Counted from the first letter of the stretch, positions 16,245 through 25,053 are shown. The stretch: DNA of 34,726 nucleotides from Pseudomonas entomophila (GCF_013523125.1 NZ_JAAMQJ010000046.1:1-34726), one strand, 5' to 3'. Numbers and translations: made by a program. Notes: generated by a model not told the origin, from the sequence alone.

Positions 16245-17354
16245 ATGAGCGAGATGAGTTTGAGTGATCCAGTAGAGATGTTCCTCTCCAGACCCTTGGT
16301 ACTGGCGGAATTGGCAGACAGCACCCGCGCCGCAGCCGAGGCATTCATCGCGGCAGGCACCGCAGCCAACACCGTGCGCAGTTACCAGAGCGCCCTCACC
16401 TACTGGTCTGCCTGGTTGCAATTGCGCTATCGCCGGTCGCTTGGCGACGGCGCGCTGCCACCGGCGGTCGCCGTGCAATTCATCGTCGACCACCTGGCCA
16501 GGCCCCATGCGACCGGCGACTGGACCCACCTGCTGCCACCCACCATCGATGCCGCGCTGGTGGCAGCCAAGGTCAAGGGCAAGCCAGGGCCCTTGTCATT
16601 CAATACGGTCAGCCACCGCTTGGCGGTTCTGGCCAAATGGCATCGACTGCAACACTGGGCCAACCCAGGGGAGGCTCCCGAGGTGAGAACCCTGCTGCGC
16701 GAAGCGCGCAAGGCTCAGGCGCGCCATGGTGTATTCGTACGCAAGAAAACCGCAGTGGTGCTGGAGCCGCTGCAGGCGATGCTCGCCACTTGCACCGATG
16801 GCGTGCGTGGCACGCGCGATCGCGCCCTGCTCTTGCTGGCCTGGAGCGGCGGTGGCCGGCGCCGTTCGGAAATCGTGGGGTTGCGGGTCGAGGACTTGCG
16901 CCGTCTGGACGCCGACACCTGGCTATACGTGCTCGGGTCCACCAAGACCGACAGCAGCGGCGTGCGACGGGAAAAGCCGCTGCAAGGCGCGGCCGCACAG
17001 GCGCTGAACGCCTGGCTCGCTGCGGCGCCGGCCAGCAACGGCCCACTGTTTCGTCGCCTGTACAAAGGGGGGCGGGTGGCCCCGGCCGGTCTGTCAGGCG
17101 ACCAGGTCGCGCGCATCGTCAAACGTCGCGCGGCACTGGCAGGCCTTGAAGGCGACTGGGCGGCGCACAGCCTCCGCTCGGGCTTCGTCACCGAGGCAGG
17201 ACGCCAAGGAGTGCCGCTCGGCGAGGTGATGGCGATGACCGAGCACCGCAGCGTCAGCACCGTGATGGGCTACTTCCAGTCGGGGTCGTTGCTGGGCAGC
17301 CGTGCCAGCCAATTATTGAGTACGTCGCCCAAGGACGGTCTTGACGAGACCTAG
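16245..17354 (+). CDS. Tyrosine recombinase / site-specific integrase
   Basis: A 369-residue tyrosine recombinase. The N-terminal SAM-like DNA-binding domain (about 25-165) contains TVRSYQSALTYWSAWLQ. The catalytic domain has the first Arg in GGGRRRSEIVGL (R206), Lys in GSTKTDSSG (K234), HSLR (H308, R311), HRS (H334) and the nucleophile Tyr in VMGYFQ (Y343), so all six active-site positions are filled. It breaks and rejoins DNA at specific sites. No ribosome site is clear before ATG 16245; an in-frame ATG at 16254 is possible. It is divergent from the KfrA-like gene and runs into a receptor remnant on its right. No att sites were identified around it. Confidence 0.9.
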   Translation: MSEMSLSDPVEMFLSRPLVLAELADSTRAAAEAFIAAGTAANTVRSYQSALTYWSAWLQLRYRRSLGDGALPPAVAVQFIVDHLARPHATGDWTHLLPPTIDAALVAAKVKGKPGPLSFNTVSHRLAVLAKWHRLQHWANPGEAPEVRTLLREARKAQARHGVFVRKKTAVVLEPLQAMLATCTDGVRGTRDRALLLLAWSGGGRRRSEIVGLRVEDLRRLDADTWLYVLGSTKTDSSGVRREKPLQGAAAQALNAWLAAAPASNGPLFRRLYKGGRVAPAGLSGDQVARIVKRRAALAGLEGDWAAHSLRSGFVTEAGRQGVPLGEVMAMTEHRSVSTVMGYFQSGSLLGSRASQLLSTSPKDGLDET

Positions 17355-17365
17355 GGCGACCAATC

Positions 17366-17485
17366 GAGAACGGCTACCAGAGCGAGCTGCAGTACCAGCA
17401 CCACAGCGGTTGGTACGCGGACGTCAACGTGCAATCGGTCGCGCGCACGACAGTGGACGACGGCAACACCTTCCCTGCGCCGTCC
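17366..17485 (+). pseudogene. TonB-dependent receptor C-terminal fragment (remnant)
   Basis: Reading in frame from 17366 gives about 40 residues that resemble beta-strands near the end of a TonB-dependent siderophore receptor: NGYQSELQYQHHSGWYADVN, then VQSVARTTVDDGNTFPAPS. The alternating aromatic pattern and the VDDGNT turn are typical of these outer-membrane barrels. It has no start, the rest of the barrel is missing, and after about 17485 the similarity stops. It lies only 12 bases past the recombinase stop, so it looks like the scar of a rearrangement. The match is from memory of the family, not from a search. Confidence 0.55.
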
Positions 17486-17588
17486 CGTCTCCACGCACGA
17501 AGGGATTTTCGCAAAGGCACTAAACGTTTTGCCGCGCCCCATGCTCAAAGCGCCATACGCCCTACCTTCTTCTCTGGAGTCTGCTCAC

Positions 17589-19188
17589 GTGAGCGATAAA
17601 GTCCGTGTCGACAACGCTGCCAGCGCCAACATCAAACAACCGCACAAGGATGTGTTCTTCGCCGCAGTAGAAACGACGCGCATGCCGATGATCGTGACCG
17701 ACCCGAACCGTTCGGACAACCCGATCATCTTCGCCAACAACGCGTTTCTCGAGATGACCGGGTATGACCTGGACGAGATCCTCGGTGAGAACTGTCGCTT
17801 CCTGCAGGGTCCGGACACGGACAGGAACGTGGTCGACGCCGTGCGCGAGGCCGTGGCCAACAAGGTGGACATCGCCACCGAAATCCTCAACTACAAGAAG
17901 GATGGATCGAGCTTCTGGAACGCCCTGTTCATCTCGCCGATCTACAACGATAACGGCGAGCTTATCTATTTCTTCGCCTCCCAGCTCGACGTGAGCCGCC
18001 GCCGCGATGCCGAAGACGCCCTGCGCCAGGCGCAGAAGATGGAAGCGCTCGGCCAGTTGACCGGCGGCATTGCCCATGACTTCAACAACCTGCTGCAGGT
18101 CATGGGCGGCTACCTGGGCCTGATTGGCTCGGCGGTCGACAAGAGCACCATCGATGTCGCTCGGGTCAAGCGCAGCGTCGATCATGCCCGCTCGGCCGTG
18201 GACCGTGCCAGTACCCTGACCAAGCAATTGCTGGCCTTTGCCCCGCAAGCAAAGCCTGCAAGGTCGAGTGCTGAACCTCAATCACCTGGTCTGCGACATC
18301 GAGCCGCTGATCGAGCGCACCTTTGGCGCGGAAGTGGCCGTAAGCTACGACCTGGAACCCAACCTGCGCAACTGCCGGATCGACCCGACCCAGGCCGAGG
18401 TGGCGCTGCTGAACCTGATGATCAATGCGCGGGATGCGCTGATCGGCCGCGAGGCGCCACGCATCCTCATCGAAACCCGCAACATCGCGGTCAAGGACCT
18501 GGCCAGCGTGTCCTACGACGGCCTGCTGCCGGGCAACTACGTGAGCATTTCGCTGACCGACAACGGGATCGGCATGTCGGCCGCCATCCGCGACCGGGTC
18601 ATGGACCCTTTCTTCACCACCAAGGAGGAAGGCAAGGGCTCAGGGCTCGGTCTCTCGATGGTGTACGGATTCGCCAAGCAGTCCGGGGGCGCAGCGCGTA
18701 TCTACACCGAAGAAGACGTCGGCACCACGCTGCGGTTGTACTTCCCCGTGGACGATGCGGGCGTGACCCAGCAGGACACGGTGCGCGCCGTGGATCGCAA
18801 GTCGGGCAGTGAAAAGATCCTCATCGTCGAGGACCGGCCGGATGTCGCCGAACTGGCGAAGATGGTGCTGGAAGACTACGGTTACAGTGCCGACATGGTG
18901 CTCAATGCGCGCGAGGCACTCAAGCGCTTCGACACCGGGCACGACTACGATCTGCTGTTCACCGACCTGATCATGCCGGGTGGGATGAACGGCGTGATGC
19001 TGGCTCGGGAAGTACGCCGTCGCTACCCGAAGATGAAGATCCTGCTCACGACCGGTTACGCGGAAAACTCGCTGGAGCGCACGGACCTGGGGGGCTCGGA
19101 GTTCGACGTGATCTCCAAGCCCTGCATGCCCCATGACCTGGCCCGCAAGGTCAGGCAGGTGCTGGATGGGCCGAACGGCGTCTCTTGA
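17589..19188 (+). pseudogene. LOV-domain hybrid histidine kinase, frameshifted
   Basis: A blue-light sensor kinase interrupted by one base. Residues 20-135 are a LOV domain with the flavin-binding signature GENCRFLQGPD; C69 is the expected photo-adduct cysteine. The HisKA segment has GGIAHDFNN (H163). After residue 217 the frame shifts by one. The rest continues with the N-box LMINARDAL, DNGIGM, FFTTK, GSGLGLSMVYGF and a C-terminal receiver (acceptor D459, LFTDLIMPG; Lys in SKPC). Removing one C from the CCCC run at 18241-18244 restores 532 residues, close to the about 534 of the P. syringae LOV kinase. A GTG start at 17589 has GGAG nine bases upstream and fits MSDKVRVDNAAS. As read, the product would be a 407-residue LOV plus dimerisation protein with a random tail. 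Sequencing error is possible. Confidence 0.85.
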
Positions 19189-19320
19189 GCCCGCGGGATC
19201 GGGGCAGCGCCGTACTGTTCGGCGCTGCTTCGTGGCAAGCGGATCCAATTGTCGGTGCACCCCTCAAGGATCGACGATGCACTGCCGATAAGCCGTGCAT
19301 GTCCCAGCAGGTAGCGCATC

Positions 19321-20637
19321 ATGTTCAACACTCGACTCAAGGATACGATCGCAGCCCAGGCCGCTGAACTGGCGGAGCTTCGGCAGCTGCGCGAGGGCCT
19401 GCAGCGCGAGATGCTGACGCTCAGCATCGACCCGACGCTCACGATCCTGGCATGCAACGAGCACTTCGCCCAGGCCTTGGGTTACCGCCAGGACGAATTG
19501 ATCGGGCGCTCGATGGAGACCATCGTGCCGACCTACGTCACGAAGCTGCCCTGTTATCACAAGTTTCGTGCCGCGATCGGTGCCCGTCAGTCGATCACCG
19601 ACGAGTACCGTTACCTGCATGCGGACGGGTCGCTGGTATGGCTGCACGCGCACTGGCAGCCGATCCTGAGCGAGGGCGGCGCGGTGACGCAGATGATCTG
19701 CCACGCCACCAACATCACCAAACGCTTGGAAAAGGCGTCGGAAAATGCCTCGTTCATCGATGCCCTGCTGCGCTCCACGGCGGTCATCGAGTTCGACCTC
19801 GATGGCAAGGTGGTGAATGCCAACGAGCAGTTTCTTCGGGCCATGGGGTATACGCTGGCTCAGGTGAAGGGCCAGCATCACCGGGTGTTCTGCACGCCTG
19901 AAGAATCAGGCGCGCCGGCCTATCAGGCCTTCTGGGAGACGCTCAAGCGCGGCGAGTTCGTCGCCGGGCGCTTCAAGCGCATCGACAGCCAGGGCCATGT
20001 GGTCTGGCTCGAGGCGACCTACAACCCGGTCTATGACACCGAAGGCAACCTGTGCAAGATCGTCAAGTTCGCCACGGTGGTGACCGAGCAGGTCGCCCGT
20101 GAACTGGAGATCAGCGAAGCGGCGAACACGGCCTTCGGCATCTCGCGCGACACCGACGTCGCCGCGCAGCACGGCGCCGTGGTGGTCAACGACACGGTGC
20201 AGACCATGCAGAAGATCGCCGACGACATGCAACTGGCGTCCACCGGTGTCGAGGCCCTGGGGCGTCAATCGCTGCTGATCAATTCGATCATCCAGACCAT
20301 CGGCAGCATCGCGCAGCAGACCAACCTGCTCGCGCTCAACGCCGCCATCGAGGCCGCCCGCGCTGGCGAGCAAGGCCGCGGGTTCGCCGTGGTGGCCGAT
20401 GAAGTCCGCCAACTGGCCGGGCGCACCAGTACCGCGACCGAGGAGATCGCCGCCGTCGTGCTGCAGAACGGCAAGCTGGTGGAGAAGACCATGCAGGACA
20501 TGTCCAACAGCAAGCGCGAGGCCGAACAGGGGCTGGAACTGGCCGGCCAGGCGGGCAAGGTCATCGTGGACATTCGCGAAGCGGCGCGCCGGGTGGTCGA
20601 TGCGGTCGGGCGCTTCAGCACGCACCTGGGTAGCTGA
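19321..20637 (+). CDS. Soluble PAS-PAS chemoreceptor (BdlA/Aer-like)
   Basis: A 438-residue cytoplasmic chemoreceptor without membrane segments. Two PAS domains lie at about 25-140 (ILACNEHFAQALGYRQDELIG; YRYLHADGSLVWLHAHWQPI) and 145-265 (VVNANEQFLRAMGYTLAQVKG; FKRIDSQGHVVWLEATYNPV). A methyl-accepting signalling domain follows with the conserved hairpin QQTNLLALNAAIEAARAGEQ and GRGFAVVADEVRQLA. The layout and length match BdlA of P. aeruginosa (417 residues), which links redox or nutrient cues to biofilm dispersal through c-di-GMP enzymes. That function here is inference. It follows the LOV kinase by 132 bases on the same strand. An AGCAGGTAG-type ribosome site precedes the ATG. Confidence 0.9.
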   Translation: MFNTRLKDTIAAQAAELAELRQLREGLQREMLTLSIDPTLTILACNEHFAQALGYRQDELIGRSMETIVPTYVTKLPCYHKFRAAIGARQSITDEYRYLHADGSLVWLHAHWQPILSEGGAVTQMICHATNITKRLEKASENASFIDALLRSTAVIEFDLDGKVVNANEQFLRAMGYTLAQVKGQHHRVFCTPEESGAPAYQAFWETLKRGEFVAGRFKRIDSQGHVVWLEATYNPVYDTEGNLCKIVKFATVVTEQVARELEISEAANTAFGISRDTDVAAQHGAVVVNDTVQTMQKIADDMQLASTGVEALGRQSLLINSIIQTIGSIAQQTNLLALNAAIEAARAGEQGRGFAVVADEVRQLAGRTSTATEEIAAVVLQNGKLVEKTMQDMSNSKREAEQGLELAGQAGKVIVDIREAARRVVDAVGRFSTHLGS

Positions 20638-20769
20638 GTGGACGCGGGTGTGTGCCCTGACGCGCCATCGATCGGGCGATGCCACTGAACGTCTGCCATG
20701 AGCCGACCTCTGACACTCATGCAGGGCGAGCGACGCGCTGCCTCATGACTGTTTGGAGGAGAGGCTCAC

Positions 20770-21465
20770 ATGAAGATCCTGATGGTGCTCACATCTCACG
20801 ACCAACTGGGCGATACCGGCAAGAAGACCGGTTTCTGGCTCGAGGAATTCGCAGCGCCCTACTACGCGTTCGTCGATGCCGGTGCCGACATCACCCTGGC
20901 GTCGCCCAAGGGCGGTCAACCCCCGCTCGACCCGAAGAGCGACGAGGCCGACGCACAGACGGACGACACCCGTCGTTTCCAAGGTGACGAGCAGGCCAAG
21001 CAGGCGTTGGCCAACACTTACCCCCTCGGTGAAGTCGACCCTTACAATTTCGACGCCGTGTTCTATCCCGGCGGCCACGGACCGCTCTGGGACCTGGCCG
21101 AGGACAAGGATTCCATCACGCTGCTCGAATCCTTCTACGCCTCCAACAAACCCATCGGTACGGTGTGCCATGCGCCGGGCGTGCTCAAGCACGTGAAGGC
21201 GCCGGATGGCCATCCGGTGGTCAAGGGCAAACGCGTCACCGGCTTCAGCAACAGCGAAGAGGACGCCGTGGGCCTGACCGATGTGGTGCCCTTCCTGGTG
21301 GAGGATATGCTCAAGGCCAATGGCGGTGACTATTCCAAAGGGGATGACTGGGCCAGCTACGTGGTCGAGGATGGCCATCTGGTCAGCGGGCAGAACCCGG
21401 CTTCATCCGCCGCGGCAGCCGAGGCGTTGATCAAGCGACTGAAGAAAGAGCCTGGGATCGAGTGA
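20770..21465 (+). CDS. DJ-1/PfpI family protein (Hsp31/glyoxalase III-like)
   Basis: A 231-residue cytoplasmic protein of the DJ-1/PfpI superfamily. The nucleophile elbow is GTVCHAPGVL, with the catalytic Cys and adjacent His, and the acidic partner is in FYPGGHGPLWDLAED. The N-terminal MKILMVLTSHDQLGDTGKKT and FWLEEFAAPYYAFVDAGADI match the Hsp31-like branch, whose members act as glutathione-independent glyoxalases or deglycases. A strong ribosome site (GGAGGAG) precedes the ATG. The gene is followed by a strong intrinsic terminator. A stress-protection role is likely from the family; the exact substrate is not visible. Confidence 0.88.
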   Translation: MKILMVLTSHDQLGDTGKKTGFWLEEFAAPYYAFVDAGADITLASPKGGQPPLDPKSDEADAQTDDTRRFQGDEQAKQALANTYPLGEVDPYNFDAVFYPGGHGPLWDLAEDKDSITLLESFYASNKPIGTVCHAPGVLKHVKAPDGHPVVKGKRVTGFSNSEEDAVGLTDVVPFLVEDMLKANGGDYSKGDDWASYVVEDGHLVSGQNPASSAAAAEALIKRLKKEPGIE

Positions 21466-21519
21466 TGGACATCGACTGAGGAGTCGCTGTCGTACAGGGC
21501 CTTTTGGTAAGCATGGAAT

Positions 21520-21543
21520 GGGGGCACCAGGTGCCCCCTTTTT
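21520..21543 (+). terminator. Intrinsic terminator after PfpI-family gene
   Basis: GGGGGCAC (21520-21527) pairs perfectly with GTGCCCCC (21531-21538) around a CAG loop and is followed by TTTTT. It is the clearest Rho-independent terminator in the window and separates the PfpI-family gene from the GGDEF-EAL gene. Confidence 0.88.
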
Positions 21544-21589
21544 GTTGACCTGAGAGTTCTTTAGTAGGGTTTAAGTGTATGGGAGCTGT

Positions 21590-21619
21590 TTGGTTGAGTT
21601 GATATTGGGGTGGTATAAA
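21590..21619 (+). promoter_or_regulatory. Candidate sigma-70 promoter within left repeat
   Basis: TATAAA at 21614-21619 is preceded by TGG, forming an extended -10. TTGGTT at 21590-21595 lies 18 bases upstream as a moderate -35. It points at the GGDEF-EAL gene. The -10 lies inside the repeat, while the -35 lies outside, in flanking DNA. Confidence 0.45.
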
Positions 21620-21621
21620 AT
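21604..21621 (+). repeat. 18-bp direct repeat, left copy (attL candidate)
   Basis: ATTGGGGTGGTATAAAAT, identical to 25054-25071. Identity ends sharply on both sides. This copy also contains an extended -10 promoter (TGGTATAAA) about 80 bases before the GGDEF-EAL start. Confidence 0.8.
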
Positions 21622-21700
21622 ACATCGTTGCAGCGCGTCATCGTGCGGTCATGTTCTCGCCGTATCGTCCTGGCACGTCATCTCGTCGGGATCTCCAGCC

Positions 21701-23974
21701 GTGGCCCAGCGTCGCCTGCTCTACAACGGTCTTCTGCCGCTTCTTCTCCTGCTCTCGTGCACGCTTGTGCTGGTGTTCCTGTGGAGCTCCTACGCCAGCC
21801 AGCGCGCCCTGTCTCGCCAGGACGCCTTGGCGGCCAAGGCCGCCGAGTACCTGAACCTGGCCAGCATCGCCGCCGAACACCTTGATCAGACCCTGGCGCG
21901 TGCTCGCCTGCTTAGCGTGACCCGGACGGACGAGCACCTGGACCACGACCCTCTTCTTCAACTGATGGCGCTGTACGACCTCGACGGGCGACGCCAGTCC
22001 GGTCAGACGCCAAAGGCCCCGGATCCTCTGCCTGCCGCCTGGCTGGACCAGGTACACCGCCAGCTGGCGCTTCAAGGTGCGACACCCCTTCTGCCCACGG
22101 TGTCGATGCCATCGCCGTCTCGGCCCTCCACCCTGCCCTTTCTGCTGCCGCGCATCGATGCGGCAGGTCATGCCGATGCGTTGCTTCTGGTGCAGCTCGA
22201 CGTCGAGGGCGTTGCACGGCTGTTCCGCCATGTCGACCTGGGCCGGACCGGCCTGATACGGCTGCTGCAGGAAGACGGTCAGGAACGCGTGCGGATCGAC
22301 ACGCAGGGCGTGGTCAGTGCCGGACAACGCCTGCTCCCTGATCTTCCGGCCACCCAGGACACGACCGGGCAACTGACGCAGTACACCCAGGACGGCACCT
22401 ACCAGAGCCTGTTTCGCCGCACGCCCGGGCGCGGCATGAGCGTGGTGGTCAGCCAGCGTCACGATGAAATCCTTGCGGCGCCGACCCAGGCCTACACGCG
22501 CCAGTTCTGGTCGAACCTGGGCATCAGCGCGATGATCCTGGCTGGGTTGGCGTGGGCCCTGTTGCTGCTCCACCGCCGCCAGGACGCCTTCCATGCCCTG
22601 GAACAGGCCCAGCAGGTCAATCAGCAACTGATCGGGCGGCTCGAGGAAGAACACCGGCGCAGCAGCCATGCGGCCGCCACCGACCACCTCAGCGGCCTGC
22701 ACAATCGCCGTCAGTTCGTCGACCTGGCACGCCAAGCGCTGGTGCGCCAGCGTGGACAGCGGCGTCTGATGGCGATCCTGTTCATCGACATGGACCGCTT
22801 CAAGTCGATCAACGATTCACTCGGGCACAAGGTCGGCGACTTGTTGCTGCAGGCGGTGGCCGGCCGTATCACCCGGTTGCTCGAACCTGGCGACGAAGCT
22901 TCGCGGTTCGGCGGTGATGAGTTCGTCGTGCTGCTGGCCGGACACCGCAGCGAGGAGCAGATCACGGCTTGGGTCCGTGCTTTGGTCGACAAGTTGTCGA
23001 CGACGTATGCGCTGGACGGGCAGGAGGTCAACACCAGCCCCAGTGTCGGTGTCGCCATCTGCCCACGCGACGGGCAGAACATCGACAGCCTGATCCGCCA
23101 TGCCGACGCCGCCATGTACTCGGCCAAACAGGCCGGGCGTGCCCAGTACCGGTTCTTCGACCCGTCGCTGAACCTGTCGGACATCCAGGCCTTCACCCTT
23201 GAACAAGCCCTTGGCCAGGCTGTCACCGAGCGGCAGTTCGTGCTGCATTATCAACCGCAGATCCGCCTCGACACGCTCCAGGTGACCGGCTACGAAGCCT
23301 TGGTCCGCTGGCAGCACCCTACCTTCGGGCTGCTCTATCCGGATCGGTTCATCGGGGTGGCCGAACGCAGCGGCTTCATCGTCGCCCTGGGGTGGGAAGT
23401 CGTGCGCCTGGCCTGCGAAGCGCTGGCCGACTGGCAGGCCGAAGGGCAGTCCGCGCGCCTGGCCGTGAACGTGTCGGCCATGCAGCTGTGGCAACCCGAT
23501 TTCAGCGATCGCCTGCTCGAGACCCTGGCGCACTGGCAGGTGTCGCCCGAGCAGCTGGAACTGGAAATCACCGAGACCACCGTGCTGGACCCGGAAGGCA
23601 CGGCCATGGCGCATCTGCATCGCCTGCGTGCGGCGGGTATCGGCATCAGCCTGGACGACTTCGGTCGCGGCTATGCCGGATTCGCGCACCTGCAGTCGCT
23701 GCCCCTGAGCAAGCTCAAGATCGACCGGGCCTTGATTGCGCCACTGTGCAACAGCCACGATGACAGCCCCATCGTCTCATCCACCATCATCCTGGCCAAG
23801 CGCTTGGGCCTGGAAGTGGTGGCCGAAGGCGTCGAGACCCGCGAGCAGGTGGTCTGCCTGAAACTGGCAGGCTGCGATGTGGCCCAGGGGTATCACTTCA
23901 GCCGGCCGCTGGCGCCGGCGCAGTTGCGCCAGTACCCGCCATTCGCTGGCATGAAGCGCCTGGCCTGCGCGTAG
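21701..23974 (+). CDS. Membrane GGDEF-EAL c-di-GMP enzyme
   Basis: A 757-residue inner-membrane protein. A first membrane segment (NGLLPLLLLLSCTLVLVFLW) is followed by a periplasmic sensor of about 230 residues and a second segment (NLGISAMILAGLAWALLLL). The GGDEF domain has an intact GGDEF active site (404-408). The inhibitory RxxD site is replaced by EPGD. The EAL domain has EAL (532-534), NVSAMQ, EITETTVLD, DDFGRGYAGF, KIDR and EGVETREQ, so phosphodiesterase residues look complete. It could make and/or degrade c-di-GMP. The frame is open to 21575 but crosses the 18-bp repeat; GTG at 21701 just before the first membrane segment is the only sensible start inside the repeats. No strong ribosome site is seen. 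Confidence 0.88.
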   Translation: MAQRRLLYNGLLPLLLLLSCTLVLVFLWSSYASQRALSRQDALAAKAAEYLNLASIAAEHLDQTLARARLLSVTRTDEHLDHDPLLQLMALYDLDGRRQSGQTPKAPDPLPAAWLDQVHRQLALQGATPLLPTVSMPSPSRPSTLPFLLPRIDAAGHADALLLVQLDVEGVARLFRHVDLGRTGLIRLLQEDGQERVRIDTQGVVSAGQRLLPDLPATQDTTGQLTQYTQDGTYQSLFRRTPGRGMSVVVSQRHDEILAAPTQAYTRQFWSNLGISAMILAGLAWALLLLHRRQDAFHALEQAQQVNQQLIGRLEEEHRRSSHAAATDHLSGLHNRRQFVDLARQALVRQRGQRRLMAILFIDMDRFKSINDSLGHKVGDLLLQAVAGRITRLLEPGDEASRFGGDEFVVLLAGHRSEEQITAWVRALVDKLSTTYALDGQEVNTSPSVGVAICPRDGQNIDSLIRHADAAMYSAKQAGRAQYRFFDPSLNLSDIQAFTLEQALGQAVTERQFVLHYQPQIRLDTLQVTGYEALVRWQHPTFGLLYPDRFIGVAERSGFIVALGWEVVRLACEALADWQAEGQSARLAVNVSAMQLWQPDFSDRLLETLAHWQVSPEQLELEITETTVLDPEGTAMAHLHRLRAAGIGISLDDFGRGYAGFAHLQSLPLSKLKIDRALIAPLCNSHDDSPIVSSTIILAKRLGLEVVAEGVETREQVVCLKLAGCDVAQGYHFSRPLAPAQLRQYPPFAGMKRLACA

Positions 23975-24058
23975 CGGGTCGAGCGCCGGGGATCGGCTGG
24001 GCAGGGCGCGCTGGGTTGTTTATCCTGTGCGCTCGTTCCGCCCGACCACCCTGCCCCC

Positions 24059-25033
24059 ATGACTGATATCCAACGCTACGTTCAGGCCGCCACCCGCGAC
24101 AACACCCGACGCAGCTACCAGGCGGCCGTGGAGCACTTCGAGGTGCATTGGGGTGGTTTTCTGCCGGCGACCGCCGAGAGCATCGCCCGCTACCTGGCCG
24201 AGCATGCCGACCGCCTGGCGGTCAGCACCCTGCGTCAGCGCCTGGCCGGCCTGAGCCAATGGCACCAGATCCAGGGCTTCCCTGATCCGACCAAGGCCCC
24301 TCTGGTCAAGCAAGTGTTGCGCGGCATTCGCACGTTGCACCCTGCCCCGCCCCGGCAAGCCGCGCCGCTGCTGCTCGAGCACCTGGGTCAAGCCGTCGAG
24401 ACCTGCGAGCGCGAGGCCGAGCAAGCACGTGAGCACGGTGACTTGGGCGCGCTGCTGCGGGCTCGGCGCGACCAGGCGCTGTTGCTGCTGGGGTTCTGGC
24501 GTGGTGCCCGAGGCGATGAACTGGCGCGCCTGCAGGTCGAGCATGTCCAGGCGCAGGCCAGCAGCGGGCTGACGCTGTTCCTGCCCCAGAGCAAGGGCGA
24601 CCGGCAGGCGCTCGGGGTTCAGCAACGCGTGCCGGCGCTCAAGACGCTCTGCCCCGTACAGGCGTATCTGCGCTGGATCGAGGTAGCCGGCCTGGCGCGG
24701 GGGCCGGTGTTTCGCAAGATCGACCGCTGGGGCAACCTGAGCGAGCAGGCGCTCAACAGCAACAGCCTGGTCGGGCTGCTGCGGCGAGTGCTGGAACGGG
24801 CCGACGTGCCGGCAGCGCTGTACACCGGGCACTCGTTGCGTCGCGGGTTCGCGACCTGGGCCACGGCCAACGGCTGGGAGCTGAAGGCCCTGATGAGCTA
24901 TGTCGGCTGGAAAGACGCCAAGTCGGCGTTGCGTTACATTGATGCAGCGCAGAGCTTTGGCGAGCTGGCGGTCTTGCCTGTCGACACTCGGTCCTCCCAG
25001 AAACAAGCGTTGGTACAGATCGAAGAGGAATAG
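24059..25033 (+). CDS. Tyrosine recombinase / site-specific integrase
   Basis: A 324-residue tyrosine recombinase. The N-terminal DNA-binding domain contains NTRRSYQAAVEHFEVHW and ESIARYLAEHADRLAVSTLRQRLAGLSQWH. The catalytic residues are Arg in WRGARGDELARL (R151), Lys in PQSKGD (K179), GHSLRRGF (H258, R261), Trp in YVGWKD (W284, in the His/Trp position) and Tyr in ALRYID (Y293). All are present, so it should be active. It starts 84 bases after the GGDEF-EAL stop, with a possible own promoter (TTGTTTATCCT) in the gap. It ends 20 bases before the right 18-bp repeat. It is distinct from the recombinase at 16245, with little sequence in common beyond the active site. Confidence 0.9.
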   Translation: MTDIQRYVQAATRDNTRRSYQAAVEHFEVHWGGFLPATAESIARYLAEHADRLAVSTLRQRLAGLSQWHQIQGFPDPTKAPLVKQVLRGIRTLHPAPPRQAAPLLLEHLGQAVETCEREAEQAREHGDLGALLRARRDQALLLLGFWRGARGDELARLQVEHVQAQASSGLTLFLPQSKGDRQALGVQQRVPALKTLCPVQAYLRWIEVAGLARGPVFRKIDRWGNLSEQALNSNSLVGLLRRVLERADVPAALYTGHSLRRGFATWATANGWELKALMSYVGWKDAKSALRYIDAAQSFGELAVLPVDTRSSQKQALVQIEEE

Positions 25034-25053
25034 GCTGGCGGACTCAGGCATTC

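Noticed and set aside
14774..17354. Direct-repeat att sites around the first recombinase
   Set aside because: I looked for a repeat like the 18-mer around this module and found only a shared GTATAAAAT fragment near 15848, too short to call.
18236..18250. Programmed ribosomal frameshift in the LOV kinase
   Set aside because: There is no stop codon, rare codon or Shine-Dalgarno-like stimulator at the CCCC run, and related kinases are single-frame; mutation or sequencing error is simpler.
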